NCBI GenBank assembly: GCA_001805895.1
Contig: MHHD01000002.1
Span: forward strand, 1-19,723
Direction: 5' to 3'
Source: Omnitrophica WOR_2 bacterium RIFCSPLOWO2_12_FULL_51_8
GTDB lineage: Bacteria; Omnitrophota; Gorgyraeia; Gygaellales; Profunditerraquicolaceae
Length of the DNA: 19,723 bases
In this document: one piece after another, positions 1-7,510 of the stretch
Numbering within the stretch: position 1 is the first letter of the stretch
Layout of the letters: each line of letters starts with the position of its first letter
Program-made: the position numbers and the translations under genes
Notes under the pieces: generated by a model
Databases searched by the model: none
Told to the model about the DNA's origin: nothing
Seen by the model: the letters and a program-made list of their open reading frames with translations, nothing else

Positions 1-1054
1 CGCCGTTCTCGCTGACAATCGTATCGGAGTGGTGCGTGCCGTAAAGGTTGATATGCCGAATGGCCGCATCTACGTTATCCACGACTTTCACCGAAAGGGC
101 AAGGCCGAGGTATTCCGTGTAATAATCCTTATCCCTGGCCATTAGGACCGCGCCCCGGGAGATCCTATAAGTCAGGGGGCAGCCGCGGACCTTGACCCCG
201 GCCGCCTTGAATTCCCTGAGCATACCCGGCAGGAACCTGGCGGCCGCCTTCCGGTGCACCAGCATGCTCTCCATGGCATTGCATACCCCCGGGCGCTGCA
301 CCTTGGCGTTAAAACAGATTTTTTGCGCCATGTTCAAATCTGCCCACTCGTCCACATAGGTATGACAGACCCCTTTATAATGTTTGATCACCGGGATACG
401 CGATAAACTCTCCACTTTGCGGATCAGGCCTTCTCCTCCCCGCGGGATTACCAAATCTATATAATCATCCAATTTCAGCAAAATATCCACTGCCTGCCGC
501 CGGGGCGTAGCGACTATGTTGATTAACCCCGCAGGCAGGCGGTTGTGCCTGATTACCCCCTGCAGGATACGAGTGATGGCGAGGCTGGAATGCATGGCCT
601 CGCTTCCGCCGCGCAGGATGACGCTGTTGCCGCTTTTAAAACACAGGCCGATACAATCCGCAGCCACATTCGGCCGCGACTCGTAAATAATCGCGATCAC
701 GCCGATGGGCACCCGCACCTTTTTGATCAAAAGGCCGTTTGGCCGGCGGATTTCCTTAACCACTTCCCCTACGGGGTCGGCAAGCCCGGCCACTTCCCGC
801 AGGCAGTCTGCCATCGCCCTGACGCGCCCCCCATCCAAAATCAGGCGGTCAATCAAGGCAGGGCTTAAAGAACGCCTCCTGGCAGCGGCAAGGTCTTTAA
901 GATTTGCCTTAAGGATAACCGCCTTCCGGCGCAAAATTTCTTCGCTCATTGAACAGAGCGCTTTGTTTTTTACTGCCGCGGTGGCTTCCCGCATCGGCGC
1001 GCAGGCCGCTTGAGCGCCCTTAGCTAATTTTACCAATTCGTCTTGCAGCCGCAT
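1..1054 (-). CDS. proA: Gamma-glutamyl phosphate reductase, 3' end beyond the window
   Basis: Second enzyme of proline synthesis: NADPH-dependent reduction of gamma-glutamyl phosphate to glutamate-5-semialdehyde in the cytosol. I translated it directly from the minus strand. It is open for about 351 codons to the window edge, and the family is usually about 415 residues, so roughly 65 C-terminal residues lie outside. Family landmarks are the VPIGVIAIIYESRPNV segment (about 115-130), KSGNSVILRGGSEA (140-153), the catalytic cysteine in QRPGVCNA (about Cys258) and YGTHHSDTIV near the edge. The ATG at 1054 is preceded by GGAG that overlaps the TAG stop of proB, 10 bases away, so the two genes are very likely translationally coupled. 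The gene looks intact as far as it can be seen. Confidence 0.96.
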   Translation of the reverse strand, partial: MRLQDELVKLAKGAQAACAPMREATAAVKNKALCSMSEEILRRKAVILKANLKDLAAARRRSLSPALIDRLILDGGRVRAMADCLREVAGLADPVGEVVKEIRRPNGLLIKKVRVPIGVIAIIYESRPNVAADCIGLCFKSGNSVILRGGSEAMHSSLAITRILQGVIRHNRLPAGLINIVATPRRQAVDILLKLDDYIDLVIPRGGEGLIRKVESLSRIPVIKHYKGVCHTYVDEWADLNMAQKICFNAKVQRPGVCNAMESMLVHRKAAARFLPGMLREFKAAGVKVRGCPLTYRISRGAVLMARDKDYYTEYLGLALSVKVVDNVDAAIRHINLYGTHHSDTIVSENG

Positions 1055-1064
1055 ATCTAAGCTC

Positions 1065-2129
1065 CTAAAGGATCACGATATCGTCACGGTGGATCACTTC
1101 TTTATCGCTTCTTTTCCCTTTGATCTTCTCCAGTTCGGCGCAGGAGATACGTATTTTCCCCCGGGCAAATTCATTGCCTTTTAAATCCCCCAGGCCTACC
1201 ACCTCTGCCTTGGCGAAACTCCCCTCTAGCCCAACCACCCCTACCGAAAGCAGGCTCTTCTTGGCGAGGAGCGCCTGTTTTGCCCCGTCATCAACGACGA
1301 TCTTGCCGCGCGGCTTGGTGCCAAAGGCGATCCAATGGTCTCTGGCGCTGAGCGCCTTACGGGGGACAAAGAGGGTTCCCGCCTCGCCGGGCCTGCGGAC
1401 GAGCGAAAGGATGATATCCTTCCTGCTCCCGCAGGCGACTACGCAGGGCAGCCCGGCATCCATCACGATTTTCGCCGCCTCCAGCTTTGTAACCATACCG
1501 CCCACGCAGGCCTTTTTATCGCTCGGGCAGGCCAGCCCCCTGATCCGCGGAGTAATCTCGTCTATGAGCGGAATAATTTTTTTATTGCTATCCCAGAGCC
1601 CTTCTACATCCGAAAGTATAATCAGCAGATCGGCGCGGACTAAACCTGCCACCAGCGCCGAGAGCCGGTCATTATCCCCGAATTTGATCTCGGCAGTGGA
1701 AACGGTATCGTTTTCGTTAATCACCGGTATACTTACCTGCCTCAACAGGGTAAGCAAGGTGTTTTTCGCATTGAGATAGCGCCGCCGGTCAGCCAGGTCT
1801 TCCCAGGTAAGCAGGACCTGCGCGCAGTTTAATTTTTTTTCTCTAAATGCCCTGCGCCAGACTCCCATCAACTCAGGCTGCCCCGTGGCTGCCGCTGCCT
1901 GCAAAAGGCATAGATCTTTTGGCCGTGAATCTAATTTCAATATGGACATCCCCATGGCAATCGCGCCTGAAGAAACCAGCACGGCCTCTTTGCCGGCCTG
2001 GATCAATTCTGCGACCTGAGAGACGATGCCCCGGATTAGGCCGCTATTCAGCTTATCCTTACGGCCAAAGAGCAGGCTTGAGCCTATTTTTATGACTATC
2101 CTTTTATACTCTTTCGGCGATTGCTTCAA
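1065..2129 (-). CDS. proB: Glutamate 5-kinase with C-terminal PUA domain
   Basis: Phosphorylates L-glutamate to gamma-glutamyl phosphate, the unstable substrate passed to ProA. The 354 residues are full length for the two-domain form. The amino-acid kinase domain (about 10-255) shows IKIGSSLL (14-20), VSSGAIAMG (52-60), PVINENDTVS (135-144), FGDNDRLSA (150-158) and GGMVTKLEAA (210-219). A PUA domain (about 272-354) ends with IHRDDIVIL. The start is TTG, preceded by a strong GGAGGAG site about 4 bases upstream; no better ATG exists and the kinase motif begins 12 residues later. The first 26 bases overlap the end of obgE, so its translation is probably coupled to ObgE. The kinase domain is where proline feedback inhibition acts in known members. 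Confidence 0.96.
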   Translation of the reverse strand: MKQSPKEYKRIVIKIGSSLLFGRKDKLNSGLIRGIVSQVAELIQAGKEAVLVSSGAIAMGMSILKLDSRPKDLCLLQAAAATGQPELMGVWRRAFREKKLNCAQVLLTWEDLADRRRYLNAKNTLLTLLRQVSIPVINENDTVSTAEIKFGDNDRLSALVAGLVRADLLIILSDVEGLWDSNKKIIPLIDEITPRIRGLACPSDKKACVGGMVTKLEAAKIVMDAGLPCVVACGSRKDIILSLVRRPGEAGTLFVPRKALSARDHWIAFGTKPRGKIVVDDGAKQALLAKKSLLSVGVVGLEGSFAKAEVVGLGDLKGNEFARGKIRISCAELEKIKGKRSDKEVIHRDDIVIL

Positions 2130-3048
2130 TTAACTCCTCCAGGCCTTCTTTTTTTAAGGCGGATAGGGAATAGACTTTTTTTCTTACTTGCCTGCTGAAT
2201 CTCAGCAGGTTCTCTTTTGCGCCCTCCAGATCCATCTTATTAGCGGCGATGATCTGGGGTTTCCGGTAAACCTCCGGGCTGTAGTCTTTTAATTCCTGAT
2301 TGAGCGCCCGGTAATCCTCCCACGGTCCTCTGCCTTCGGAGGCAGAAATATCCAGCAGGTGCACCAGGATCTTGGCGCGCTCGATGTGCCTCAAGAAGCG
2401 GTCCCCTAAACCCCTCCCCTTTGCCGAACCCTTGATCAGGCCCGGGATATCGGCGATAGTAAAACTCTTGTCCCCGAATCTCACTACGCCCAGGATACAG
2501 GTAGTAGTAGTAAAGGGGTAACCGGCGATCTTCGGATGGGCGCCTGATACCGCGGAAACCAAAGTAGATTTTCCGACGTTGGGAAAACCCACCACGGCCG
2601 CGTCGGCGATCAATTTTAAGTCTAAGAGCAGCTCCCGTTCCTCGCCGGGCCCGCCTTCCGAGGCCTGGCGCAGTTTCTGGTTGCCTACCCCCCCTTTGCC
2701 GCCGCGGGCAGCGATGAATTCTTCGCCGTCCGCCTTTAAGTCGCGTAAACGGCATTTCGTACCCAAATCCTCGACGATCGTGCCGCAGGGGACACGGATA
2801 ACCACGTTGGGCGCAGCTCTGCCTTTCTTATTCTTGCCTGAGCCGTGCGCGCCAACGAAATGCCGGTTATATTTAAAATCCAGGAGGGTGCAGAGGTTCC
2901 TGTCCGCCCGGATGACGATATCTGCCCCCGGGCCGCCGCCGCCGCCGTCGGCAATCCCCCGGCGGGTGAATTTATCGCGGTAGAAACTCTTCGCCCCCCT
3001 GCCGCCATGGCCGCCCTTCACAGATATCTTTGCCTGGTCGATAAACAC
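2104..3048 (-). CDS. obgE: Obg-family GTPase, short form
   Basis: Ribosome-associated GTPase of the Obg family, involved in 50S maturation and stress control. It has the glycine-rich Obg fold (1-150, with GGHGGRGAKSFYRDKF and GGGGGPGADI). The G domain carries G1 GFPNVGKS (154-161), the TTTT switch (about 180-183), G3 DIPG (200-203), G4 NKMD (270-273) and G5 SAL (296-298). At 314 residues it stops right after the G domain and lacks the C-terminal OCT/extension seen in longer members (390 in E. coli). The start is GTG, chosen because the Obg fold begins at residue 1; no clear ribosome-binding site is visible. It lies upstream of proB and proA with overlapping ends, and 133 bp after rplU, where rpmA normally sits but is absent. 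Confidence 0.95.
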   Translation of the reverse strand: MFIDQAKISVKGGHGGRGAKSFYRDKFTRRGIADGGGGGPGADIVIRADRNLCTLLDFKYNRHFVGAHGSGKNKKGRAAPNVVIRVPCGTIVEDLGTKCRLRDLKADGEEFIAARGGKGGVGNQKLRQASEGGPGEERELLLDLKLIADAAVVGFPNVGKSTLVSAVSGAHPKIAGYPFTTTTCILGVVRFGDKSFTIADIPGLIKGSAKGRGLGDRFLRHIERAKILVHLLDISASEGRGPWEDYRALNQELKDYSPEVYRKPQIIAANKMDLEGAKENLLRFSRQVRKKVYSLSALKKEGLEELIEAIAERV

Positions 3049-3062
3049 TTAGGTTAATCCAA

Positions 3063-3160
3063 TCACACAGATGGACACAGATTAAAACCGCAGATGATCA
3101 CAGATAAGTTAACACTATATCTGCGATCATCTTGCATCTTCTCATCTGCGCTAATCTGTG
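3063..3160. repeat. CACAGAT-type intergenic repeat cluster
   Basis: The 133-bp gap between rplU and obgE is almost filled by copies of a short motif, CACAGAT or CGCAGAT, in both orientations. CACAGATTA (3076-3084) is inverted as TAATCTGTG (3152-3160). ATGATCACAGAT (3094-3105) pairs with ATCTGCGATCAT (3119-3130) with one mismatch, so the region can fold into a nested hairpin. Related copies occur at 5183-5204, 9729-9758 and 17397-17417. The minus-strand copy here matches the 9729-9758 copy at about 27 of 30 positions. No protein-coding potential was seen. Confidence 0.75.
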
Positions 3161-3181
3161 TAATACAATATGTAAATCTAC

Positions 3182-3499
3182 TTATTTCGTTTGTATTAGT
3201 TCTATATCCTTAATTTTAAGGCGGACGAGCTGCTGGCGGTGCCCTTTTTTCCAATGACTAGATTTACGCCGGCGGTATTTAAAGGCAACGGACTTCTCCC
3301 CTAAAATATGGCCTAAAACCAGCGCGTGGACCTTGGCTCCCTTTAGGTATGGCTGGCCGACTTCCGCCTGCTTATCATTAGAGACCAAAAGCACTTTGTC
3401 CAGGACAATTTCCTTGCCTGCCGAGAATCTTTCCACCTCGATAATATCGTTTTTTTCCACATAATACTGTTTTGCTCCAACTTCAATTATGGCATACAT
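3182..3499 (-). CDS. rplU: 50S ribosomal protein L21
   Basis: Ribosomal protein L21, which binds 23S rRNA in the large subunit. The 105 residues are the normal family length. The start MYAIIEVGAKQYYVEKND is the typical L21 N terminus (the family consensus is close to MYAIIETGGKQYKV), and the FKYRRRKSSHWKKGHRQ stretch is the conserved basic C-terminal RNA-binding segment. It has its own promoter at 3660-3688, giving a leader of about 150 nt that contains a structured repeat. No Shine-Dalgarno sequence is evident before the ATG. Genes rng upstream and obgE downstream are the usual neighbours, but ysxB and rpmA, which usually follow rplU, are not here. Confidence 0.97.
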   Translation of the reverse strand: MYAIIEVGAKQYYVEKNDIIEVERFSAGKEIVLDKVLLVSNDKQAEVGQPYLKGAKVHALVLGHILGEKSVAFKYRRRKSSHWKKGHRQQLVRLKIKDIELIQTK

Positions 3500-3501
3500 T
3501 T

Positions 3502-3634
3502 TTAATGAGCGTTTAACTTACGAACACGATAGTGTTCGTAAGTTAATGCGCGAATTAATCCCGAAGCGTGCGAAGTAAATTTCTGGCGCCCAGCGCCAGA
3601 AATTTACGAGCGTTTACGCGAGGGATAGTGTTAG
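3502..3634 (+). repeat. Composite palindromic repeat element, copy A
   Basis: On the plus strand the order is TTAATGAGC; a perfect 15-bp hairpin with a 4-nt loop (arms 3513-3527 and 3532-3546, core AACTTACGAACAC); the spacer GCGAATTAATCCCGA; a second perfect 15-bp hairpin with a 3-nt loop (arms 3575-3589 and 3593-3607); then GCGAGGGATAG. An outer imperfect stem joins ATCCC..GCGT (3558-3569) to ACGC..GGGAT (3616-3626) around hairpin 2. The same layout recurs in inverted orientation at 14613-14770. The element occupies the 5' leader of rplU, with hairpin 1 ending 13 nt before the start codon. It has no coding potential and no transposase. Confidence 0.85.
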
Positions 3635-3659
3635 ATTTCCGCCTAAATTTTGAAGTTAT

Positions 3660-3688
3660 ATTATATACTGCGGAAGGTTATTTGGCAA
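3660..3688 (-). promoter_or_regulatory. Sigma-70-type promoter of rplU
   Basis: Minus strand: TTGCCA (3688-3683), a 17-nt spacer, then a consensus TATAAT (3665-3660). Predicted transcription starts near 3653, giving a leader of about 150 nt before the rplU start. It lies in the gap downstream of rng, so rplU-obgE-proBA can be expressed independently of rng. Assigned from consensus match only. Confidence 0.65.
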
Positions 3689-3730
3689 GGCAAATTTATG
3701 GCAAAATTGGGAAAGGTCTATAACAAATCT

Positions 3731-5176
3731 TCAGGAAATTTTGACTTCTTCCTGATGGATGGTAGGCGAAGAAATCAGGTTTACTTTAGTCCTGAACTTA
3801 TACTCAATGGCCTTCAGGCCTGCCTTATCTTTCAATACTTCCTCTATCACTGCCGGGGCCAAGGTAAGATTGACGGTCTTTGCCGGCTTATTTTTCAAGA
3901 AACGTTTCAGCTCCTTTAAGGCGTAAATAGCCAACGTTACCGCTGACTTTACCCTGCCCTTGCCCTGGCAATAAGGGCAAGGCTGAAAGGAAAGCGCCTG
4001 CACGGTCTGATGGACACGCTCGCGGGTCATTTCCACTACCCCGAACTTCGAAATCCCTAAAATATCGTATTTCGCCTTATCTAAGCTAAGGGCGCTTTTC
4101 AAAATATTCAGCACCTCCCGCCGGTGCGGCTCTCTTTCCATATCAATGAAGTCGATCACGATGATCCCGCCTAAGTCGCGCAGGGCCAGCTGCCGGGCAA
4201 TCTCCGCGGCAGCCTCGCAGTTAACCTTAAAGGCCATTTCTTCCTGATTGGTCTTCTTTTTATAGCCTCCGCTGTTGACGTCAATCACCACCAGGCCTTC
4301 GGTGGGCTCAATGATGATATAGGCCTTGGATTTTAAATAAACCTTGCTCTCGAAGATCTTGCTGATCTGGCGCTCGATATCCTTATCTTCGAATAGGTTG
4401 TCCCCGTGGTAAAACTCCACCTTACTGCGCAGGTAGCCCATAAAAGTGCGCATAAAATGCTGGATACGGTAGAATTCGGCCTTGGAATCAACGATCAGTT
4501 TAGAGACGTCTTCGGTAAAGGAATCCCGGATTACCCTTAAGGTAAGGTCATACTCTTCGTAAATTAACGCGGGAGATTTTTTCTGCTGCAGGGACTTCTG
4601 CAGGCGCTTCCAGAGTTTATACAGGAATTGGGCGTCGCGCCCTAATTCCAGCTTGGATTTGCCCAGCGCCGCGGTGCGGACGATAAAACCCACATCCTTA
4701 GGCAATTTTAATTCCTGGAACAATTGCCTCAGGCGCCTTCTTTCCTCGTCATTGTCGATCCGGCGGGAAATACCGACCTGGCTATCCAAAGGCATTAGCA
4801 CCAGGTACCTCCCGGCAATACCGATATGCGTGGAAAGCCGCGGCCCCTTGGTGCCGAATGACTCCTTGACTACCTGCACCAGGACCTCCTGCCCCTTCTT
4901 TACCTCGCCTGACGACTGATGCCGCCTGGGGGTGTCCGCCGCCTCAAAGGCGGATTCTATTTCCGAAAGATAAAGAAAACCCTTCTTGGGCAGGCCGATA
5001 TCCACAAAGGCCGCTCCGATCGAAGGAAGCGCCGCCTCAATCTTACCCTGGTAAATATTGCCGACGATGGTTTTATCCTGCGGCCGCTCGATATAAAATT
5101 CCTCCAGCCTGCCGTCGGAAACTACCGCCGCCCTCTTCTCCTGCGGCTCAACGTTAATCAGGATTTCTTTAGCCAT
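3731..5176 (-). CDS. rng: Ribonuclease E/G family endoribonuclease
   Basis: Single-strand-specific endoribonuclease that processes rRNA and starts mRNA decay. At 481 residues it has RNase G size and lacks the long degradosome-scaffold tail of RNase E. In order: an S1 RNA-binding domain (about 36-120); the 5'-sensor/RNase H-like region; and the catalytic DNase I-like part with DVNSG (299-303) and DFIDM (342-346), whose aspartates correspond to the two Mg-binding Asp residues of the family. The zinc-link motif CPYC at 400-403 supports dimerisation of dimers. The ATG at 5176 is right after a CACAGAT-type hairpin, 18 bp past the DUF2344 stop; no strong ribosome-binding site is seen. Its position upstream of rplU is a conserved arrangement. 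Confidence 0.95.
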   Translation of the reverse strand: MAKEILINVEPQEKRAAVVSDGRLEEFYIERPQDKTIVGNIYQGKIEAALPSIGAAFVDIGLPKKGFLYLSEIESAFEAADTPRRHQSSGEVKKGQEVLVQVVKESFGTKGPRLSTHIGIAGRYLVLMPLDSQVGISRRIDNDEERRRLRQLFQELKLPKDVGFIVRTAALGKSKLELGRDAQFLYKLWKRLQKSLQQKKSPALIYEEYDLTLRVIRDSFTEDVSKLIVDSKAEFYRIQHFMRTFMGYLRSKVEFYHGDNLFEDKDIERQISKIFESKVYLKSKAYIIIEPTEGLVVIDVNSGGYKKKTNQEEMAFKVNCEAAAEIARQLALRDLGGIIVIDFIDMEREPHRREVLNILKSALSLDKAKYDILGISKFGVVEMTRERVHQTVQALSFQPCPYCQGKGRVKSAVTLAIYALKELKRFLKNKPAKTVNLTLAPAVIEEVLKDKAGLKAIEYKFRTKVNLISSPTIHQEEVKIS

Positions 5177-5182
5177 AAAATT

Positions 5183-5204
5183 GCGCAGATGTGCCTATCT
5201 GTGC
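5183..5204. repeat. CACAGAT-type repeat hairpin at the DUF2344-rng junction
   Basis: GCGCAGAT (5183-5190) and ATCTGTGC (5197-5204) form an 8-bp hairpin with one G-T pair and a 6-nt loop. It fills the junction between two genes; the TAG stop of the DUF2344 gene lies inside the repeat (GAG CACAGATAG on the minus strand). It belongs to the same motif family as 3063-3160. Confidence 0.6.
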
Positions 5205-5509
5205 TCCCTTAACTCCCAGGAAACCTGTTTGATGGCGATCCCCTCAGGAAGCTGCTGCTCTAGCTTCCGGGCGAATTCCTCCGGCCTGATCCACCCGTTC
5301 AAGGCTATTTTTCCTTCTTCGTCTTCGCTCTCCAGGCCGAGTTTTAACGCCCGCCCGAGGCTTAATTTCGCATGCGGGCTGAAACCTTCGCTGAATTTAA
5401 GCGGCAGGCCGGCGCGGCGCATCGCCCGCGTCAATAAACGCATCAGGTCCAGATGTGAAATATACCGCAGCGGCCCTTTTTTCGTGAATTTAAAATTTAA
5501 TCTAAACAT
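5195..5509 (-). CDS. DUF2344 (radical-SAM-linked) protein, N-terminal half only
   Basis: Matches the start of the DUF2344/TIGR03936 family by the pattern F-T-K-GPLRYISHLDLMRLLTRA, AGLPLKFSEGF-PHAKLS and G-ALKLGLESEDEE. The function is unknown; in many genomes the gene follows or is fused to a B12-binding radical SAM protein (TIGR03960) and precedes rng, and that position is kept here. Family members are about 190-230 residues, while this one stops at 104, inside a CACAGAT-type repeat, only 18 bp before rng. It may therefore be a decayed remnant or a minimal version. The usual TIGR03960 partner is not upstream; pilQ is, 19 bp away. The ATG at 5509 gives the expected N terminus. Confidence 0.8.
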   Translation of the reverse strand: MFRLNFKFTKKGPLRYISHLDLMRLLTRAMRRAGLPLKFSEGFSPHAKLSLGRALKLGLESEDEEGKIALNGWIRPEEFARKLEQQLPEGIAIKQVSWELREHR

Positions 5510-5528
5510 CTGTCTCAGCGCTGAAAAA

Positions 5529-7118
5529 TTATTTTCCCCTCTTCTTATTCTTCCCGTTCATTCCTTCTCTTGCCGCCTCCTCAAATTCCTTCTCCATCCT
5601 GGCCAGCTCCGCTACGGACAGCGATTCGTCCTTGACCACGTGAGTAGTGATGAAAATCAGCAGGTCTATTTTCGTGTTATCATAAGTATCCCTCCTGAAC
5701 AACGCGCCCGCAATGGGGATCTTGGAAAGAAAAGGAATCCCGCTGGTGTCCTTCGACTTCACGTCCTTTAAGAGTCCGGCAATCACCATTGTCTCGCCGT
5801 CCTTCAACATCACCCGGGTCTCTGCCTCGCGGGATTCGATAATCGGGTAGGCGTTAGTTCCGCCGATGGTGGAACTAGAACTGTAGGAAGTTACCGCCGG
5901 GTGCACTACCAGGTTAATATAATCGTCGATGCCGATCTGCGGCATGACATTAAGCTGGATCCCGATATCCTGGTAATAATCCAGGGTGACCGTAGTGATG
6001 GCGGTAGAGCCGGCGCCGGTGATCTCGCTCTTTAAAATGGGATAGCGGGTCCCGATGAGGATATTCGCCTCCTGATTGTTCATCGCTAAAATCCTGGGGG
6101 CGGACAACGTGTTGGTATGCACGTCCTCTTCCAGGGCATGCAGGACAATCTCAAACTGCGCGCCGCTTAAATTCTTGAACAATAACTGCAGGCCGGTGTT
6201 AGCGGCGGTAATCCCTGCCTTTGGCGAGAAAACAGAAGGGGTGGCCAGGTTCATAATATGTCCGCCGATCTGCGAGATATCCACGCCTCCCTTCTTTTTA
6301 GCTGGCGTAGGAGTGATGGTGGCGGATTCCGCGCCTCCTGAGCCGGTGCCGTAATCAATGCCAATATCCCTCAGCTTATCGCGGCTGACCTCCATGATCC
6401 TGGCCTCGATAATCACCTGTTTCTGCATGACATCAATCTTCTCTATGGCATCCTTGATCTTATCCATGACCGGGGAGATATCGCTGACAATCAGAATTTT
6501 GGAGCGGCTCAGTTTTTCTTCCTCTTTTCTCTTGCGCGCCCCCAGGGCCCCGCCGCCGAATTCCCAGCCGGCCTGGCCGGTCATTTCCAGGATGGTGATT
6601 TTTCCCCTTGGCGAAAGCTGCGGCTCCAGCGCCTTCTTGGCATCCAGCGCATCGATAAATTTTAAATTGAAGACTTCGGTTAACGTTGGCTGCACCTGGG
6701 CAAGCTCAACCTCCTGCCTTTTCTGGGCGGTGAGTTTTTCTATCGGGGCTACCAGAATAATATTGCCCTGTTTTTCGTAGCTGAAGCCGTAGGTCTTTAA
6801 GATCGCTTCCAGCGCGTTCTCCCACGGCACATCTACCAGGCGGATGGTCACATTCCCGATTACCTCGGGGGTAGTGATAATATTCACGCCTGCTTTGTAA
6901 GAAATGATTTTCAGCACATTGCGGATGTCTGCCTCCTTGAAATCAAGGGTAACATTTTCCGACGCATTCAGGTCATCCACAATCGCAGTCTCTGGCTTTG
7001 GGGCTTCGGCCTGAGCGCCTTCGGCTTTTGTGTCTTGTTGCTGCTCTTGCGCAAAACAAAAGGGAGTAAAAATAATAATAAAAACTAAGTTAAAAAAAGC
7101 CTTTCGCGTCAAACTCAT
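5529..7118 (-). CDS. pilQ: Type IV pilus secretin PilQ
   Basis: Outer-membrane gated channel through which the pilus fibre passes. The 529 residues run: signal peptide (1-23, ending CFA-Q); a Gln/Glu/Ala-rich linker; an STN/N0 domain (about 57-125, with VDVPWENALEAILKTYGF); an N1-type domain (about 145-232); then the secretin core (about 235-495), with VIIEARIMEV, LSAPRILAMNNQEA, the IGIQLNVMPQI strand, VMLKDGETMVIAGLL and IPFLSKIPIAGALFR. No AMIN domains precede STN, so it is smaller than the 700-residue proteobacterial PilQ. The C terminus is charged and coiled-coil-like. The ATG overlaps the pilP stop in an ATGA quartet and has AAGGAGG upstream. It is the last gene of the pilMNOPQ unit. 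Confidence 0.94.
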   Translation of the reverse strand: MSLTRKAFFNLVFIIIFTPFCFAQEQQQDTKAEGAQAEAPKPETAIVDDLNASENVTLDFKEADIRNVLKIISYKAGVNIITTPEVIGNVTIRLVDVPWENALEAILKTYGFSYEKQGNIILVAPIEKLTAQKRQEVELAQVQPTLTEVFNLKFIDALDAKKALEPQLSPRGKITILEMTGQAGWEFGGGALGARKRKEEEKLSRSKILIVSDISPVMDKIKDAIEKIDVMQKQVIIEARIMEVSRDKLRDIGIDYGTGSGGAESATITPTPAKKKGGVDISQIGGHIMNLATPSVFSPKAGITAANTGLQLLFKNLSGAQFEIVLHALEEDVHTNTLSAPRILAMNNQEANILIGTRYPILKSEITGAGSTAITTVTLDYYQDIGIQLNVMPQIGIDDYINLVVHPAVTSYSSSSTIGGTNAYPIIESREAETRVMLKDGETMVIAGLLKDVKSKDTSGIPFLSKIPIAGALFRRDTYDNTKIDLLIFITTHVVKDESLSVAELARMEKEFEEAAREGMNGKNKKRGK

Positions 7119-7510
7119 TCATCCTCCTTCTTTAACTCTATCTCCAGAGGTTCTCCTTCCTTTATCAGGACTACCTTGGCCTTCTCTATCCTCAGGACCT
7201 GATAACCGCTGACGAAATCGCCGATTTTTACCACCTCTGTGTTGACGATGGCATAGGAGACCCCGCGCTTATCGAAAATAATACCTTCCAACGTCAACCC
7301 GACAGCGCCTGGCTCCTTATCAAGTTTCAGCAGCCTTCCGTCGGGAGTAACTAAGGGGGTAAAGGGGCTGCGCCTGCCCTTGGGGTCGTAAACGAATTGC
7401 TCATCGGCAAACACTGCTATCCTGAATTCTAAATTCAGAACAATCAGCAATGAACAAATCGCCAAAATCCCAGATATGAAGGTTTGGATGGTGGATTTAT
7501 TCTCTGACAT
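7115..7510 (-). CDS. pilP: PilP-like pilus assembly protein
   Basis: Periplasmic linker that in known systems connects the inner-membrane PilN-PilO pair to the N0/N1 domains of PilQ. The 131 residues have one N-terminal hydrophobic segment (about 10-34) followed by YDPKGRRSPFTPL, the short PilP-type motif before the beta-rich domain (LTLEGIIFDKRGVSYAIV and VKIGDFVSGYQVLRI, resembling the HQ domain). There is no convincing lipobox, so it is probably membrane-anchored or cleaved near VFA-DE, unlike lipoprotein PilP of Neisseria. It overlaps pilO by 14 bp and pilQ by 4 bp. Identification rests on the motif plus fixed gene order. Confidence 0.85.
   Translation of the reverse strand: MSENKSTIQTFISGILAICSLLIVLNLEFRIAVFADEQFVYDPKGRRSPFTPLVTPDGRLLKLDKEPGAVGLTLEGIIFDKRGVSYAIVNTEVVKIGDFVSGYQVLRIEKAKVVLIKEGEPLEIELKKEDE

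Noticed and set aside
545..1013. Two plus-strand open frames over proA
   Set aside because: They are antisense shadows of a clearly conserved proA reading frame; compositions are Arg/Pro/Ser-rich, as expected for shadows.
3502..3634. Hairpins of copy A as rho-independent terminators of rng
   Set aside because: The stems are long but are not followed by a T run on the minus strand, and the same composite layout recurs elsewhere as a repeat.
3650..3919. Plus-strand open frame of 89 codons across the rng 3' end
   Set aside because: It overlaps the conserved rng coding sequence in antisense, has no family resemblance, and lies over the rplU promoter.
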